From: a virus
Virus record (IMG/VR): IMGVR_UViG_3300042478_001714
Coordinates: 1-31,546 of that record
DNA: 31,546 bases
Reading direction: 5' to 3' (one strand)
Shown: positions 29,527 through 31,546 of the stretch, one piece after another
Layout of the letters: each line of letters begins with the position of its first letter
Position numbering within the stretch: position 1 is the first letter of the stretch
Program-made: the position numbers and the translations under genes
Notes under the pieces: generated by a model
Told to the model about the DNA's origin: nothing
Databases searched by the model: none
Seen by the model: the letters and a program-made list of their open reading frames with translations, nothing else

Positions 29527-31546
29527 TATTTACTCCATGTGTCAGATACAACCCATTCAACTTCAGATTTAACAAACCCGTTAAGAACCTTATCCATGTT
29601 TTCGCACATTAGTTTTTCAATCACCTTACCGTGTGCTTCAGGTGCATCGTTGGGAACCTCTACAACTAATTCATCGTGCACAAACGCAACGACCGGATAT
29701 AGCTGTGACACAGCATATAGTGCAAGTTTTGCACCATCAGAAGCCAAGCCTTGGAACTGTGTGTTGCAGCTTTCAGTGTACTCTGCTGCACCTCGCACAC
29801 GGCCTGTAAGTGTAACCACAGTATTTCCAAATATTCTGCGTCTTAAACTAGGGCTTCCGCGCTGTGATCGTAGTGGCATTTCTAATGAACTATCTTTGTT
29901 TATCTTGGATAAGGCGTTCCAAACATGTCTTCTAAATGAACTGTTGTATGCTGTGCCTTTCTTAGATCGTAGATTGCCTGACACAACATCTTGTATGGGT
30001 GTGAATGCGTATACCCCAGCGGATCTCAGATTAAAAGCATCACAGACATCATCAGGCCCACATTGCAAGTTAAAACACAATGCACCTAATACATCGTTGA
30101 ACAAGTACCTGGACAATTCTGGATACACTTCTGTGATTAGTTTGTTCTTCCATTCCTTAGCTTCGTCTAGTGTCATTTGCACACCATATGATGCTAATGC
30201 GTATTCCATTAAAGACTTAGCACCAAGACCACCGGGTACACCAAAGTTTACGGCCTTGGCAGATTGTCGAAACTTCTTATATTTCTCAGGATCTGTTTTC
30301 TTAAGACTCATGAACTCTTTAAATGGTATATTTGATAGGCTAGCTGCTGTGTAGGCATGTGGGTCAACACCTTCATGAAATGTATGTGCTAACTGACTAA
30401 AGCCATAACGACTTTTACAGATCGCGCCTAAACATCTAAGCTCTACTGCGTTGTAATCAGCAATAATGAACTTAGAACCTTGGCTAGGAACAAATAGTTT
30501 CCTGAACCATTGTGCTTTTGGCATCTGTTGCAAGTTAGGCTTGCTGCATGATGTTCTGCCTGTGCGAACTAAAGGTTGATAATTAGGATTAACTCTGTCT
30601 GTTTTAATTTGATCAACAAAGTTTAAAAGTTTGGCTTTAGTAGCCATGTCTTGCCATTTTTGAATAAACTCATGCTTATGCTCTGACCAATAGTCAGCAC
30701 TAGTCGTTATCTCACCGGACTTATCTGTTTTAGGTATGCTCTTATCTTTTAGCTTTAGTTCTGCGGCAATGCTTAACAAATATACACGCAGTGCCTTTGA
30801 ATCTATTGCAGGTACGCCTGTAGTTTCGTTGTACATCAACGCACCCTTATACTTCTTGCGTACATCTCGCTTAAACAGGGAAGGGTAGTTTGTATCCAGC
30901 CATTGCACTAGGTCATTAATCTGTAGCCTAATTTCTACGCCAATATTTTGTTGTGCTTTAGTGTCTACCTTTATGCCAACTCTACTACAATCTGTGAGTG
31001 CGATAGAACCTTTAACCTGGGTGTGATGTGTCAACGGCCCGTGTGCGTCTATTAAACAACTGTTGTGATTCGCAATGTGCACCGCAACTGGGTGAAGCTC
31101 ATTGAATAGCTCCCTAGTTACCGCGCTATCCTTTAATGCGTACTCTAGGTATTCATCAGGGATTTCATGCATTGGCTGATGTAGGTGTTTGTACCATTCA
31201 GTTTGTAAAGACTTATCAAGTTTTATATTTAGGTAATGCTCACACAGGTCACTGAGGCTTTTAGGCCTCAGTGGACCGTCCTCTTCTCCATTAGCTAACC
31301 TAATAAGAAAGTCTAGAATCATGGTATCCCAAACACGATTCTGCTCAATCATCCGTTTCCAAATCTGCACTTCTTCAACATACTTCAACGCAGCAAATAC
31401 AACATGGTAGTCAAACGCAGCATTATGTGCGACAATGTTACAGCCACTGTGATAGATCATCTCTACCCAAGCACCAACCATATCTGGAGATACAATGTAG
31501 CTACGCTGATTGTCGCTAAATGTAAGTACGATTAGTTCTGGAATTA
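29526..31546 (-). CDS. Family A DNA polymerase with 3'-5' exonuclease, 5' end missing
   Basis: The frame is open to the right edge (672 codons visible, no stop upstream of the Met at 31481), so the N-terminus including Exo I is missing. Numbering from that Met: Exo II NIVAHNAAFDYHVV (15-28), Exo III YALKD (114-118), RTGRTSCSKPNLQQ (306-319), motif A ADYNAVELR with Asp342, motif B RQSAKAVNFGVPGGLG (405-420), and motif C VHDE with His602-Asp603-Glu604. It copies the phage genome with proofreading. In the O helix the position of E. coli Pol I Tyr766 is Gly, a change I recall in other phage enzymes. The next gene starts in its stop codon. Confidence 0.93.
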   Translation of the reverse strand, partial: IPELIVLTFSDNQRSYIVSPDMVGAWVEMIYHSGCNIVAHNAAFDYHVVFAALKYVEEVQIWKRMIEQNRVWDTMILDFLIRLANGEEDGPLRPKSLSDLCEHYLNIKLDKSLQTEWYKHLHQPMHEIPDEYLEYALKDSAVTRELFNELHPVAVHIANHNSCLIDAHGPLTHHTQVKGSIALTDCSRVGIKVDTKAQQNIGVEIRLQINDLVQWLDTNYPSLFKRDVRKKYKGALMYNETTGVPAIDSKALRVYLLSIAAELKLKDKSIPKTDKSGEITTSADYWSEHKHEFIQKWQDMATKAKLLNFVDQIKTDRVNPNYQPLVRTGRTSCSKPNLQQMPKAQWFRKLFVPSQGSKFIIADYNAVELRCLGAICKSRYGFSQLAHTFHEGVDPHAYTAASLSNIPFKEFMSLKKTDPEKYKKFRQSAKAVNFGVPGGLGAKSLMEYALASYGVQMTLDEAKEWKNKLITEVYPELSRYLFNDVLGALCFNLQCGPDDVCDAFNLRSAGVYAFTPIQDVVSGNLRSKKGTAYNSSFRRHVWNALSKINKDSSLEMPLRSQRGSPSLRRRIFGNTVVTLTGRVRGAAEYTESCNTQFQGLASDGAKLALYAVSQLYPVVAFVHDELVVEVPNDAPEAHGKVIEKLMCENMDKVLNGFVKSEVEWVVSDTWSK

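Noticed and set aside
29539-30354. 271-codon plus-strand open frame opposite the DNA polymerase
   Set aside because: It is antisense to catalytic polymerase motifs, with no start signal or recognisable protein pattern.

Overview
The window is one contiguous piece of a double-stranded DNA tailed phage (Caudoviricetes) or an integrated relative. It carries a terminase large and small subunit, a Mu-gp29-like portal, a capsid protease-scaffold fusion, a decoration protein, a major capsid protein, connectors, tail-tip and fibre genes, and a family A DNA polymerase. No ribosomal, tRNA or housekeeping genes are visible. Base composition is moderately AT-rich, and many genes have clear AGGAG-type Shine-Dalgarno sites, so the host is a bacterium. 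I cannot name the host or tell lytic from temperate; no integrase or repressor is in view.

Layout, read mostly on the minus strand (right to left). At 31.5-28.4 kb are an early/packaging block: DNA polymerase (5' end off the window), a DUF5664-type dATP/dGTP diphosphohydrolase-like gene, the terminase small subunit (its start lies deep inside the previous gene in another frame) and a small gene, closed by a strong minus-strand terminator. At 28.3-27.6 kb is a promoter, two small genes and a second terminator. At 27.1-27.55 kb one or two small plus-strand genes converge on that terminator. At 27.1-25.5 kb is the large terminase. At 25.6-24.66 kb is a gene-poor stretch packed with repeated hairpins and a repeated 9-mer that runs into the 3' end of the terminase gene. 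At 24.66-23.25 kb is a plus-strand cytosine-C5 methyltransferase with a coupled 52-aa gene. At 23.06-1 kb is one long, tightly coupled minus-strand structural operon. It opens with an ASCH-like protein and the portal, then three large or disordered proteins including a 1604-aa giant. Next come protease/scaffold, decoration, capsid, connector, two tandem paralogous virion proteins, a proline-rich protein, a tail-completion candidate, several unrecognised structural genes, a lectin-like protein, a hub-like protein and a collagen-type tail fibre cut by the left edge.

Most structural genes overlap by 1-8 bases (TAATG or ATGA junctions) or are separated by under 30 bases, implying one polycistronic late message with coupled translation. 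A sigma70-like promoter and a leader holding three successive hairpins sit just upstream of the ASCH gene, back to back with the methyltransferase promoter. The most unusual parts are the non-coding repeat array beside the terminase, the hairpin-rich leader, the overprinted gene pair at the small terminase, the ASCH/methyltransferase pairing, and the giant protein between portal and protease. No tape-measure gene is recognisable, so tail type is uncertain.
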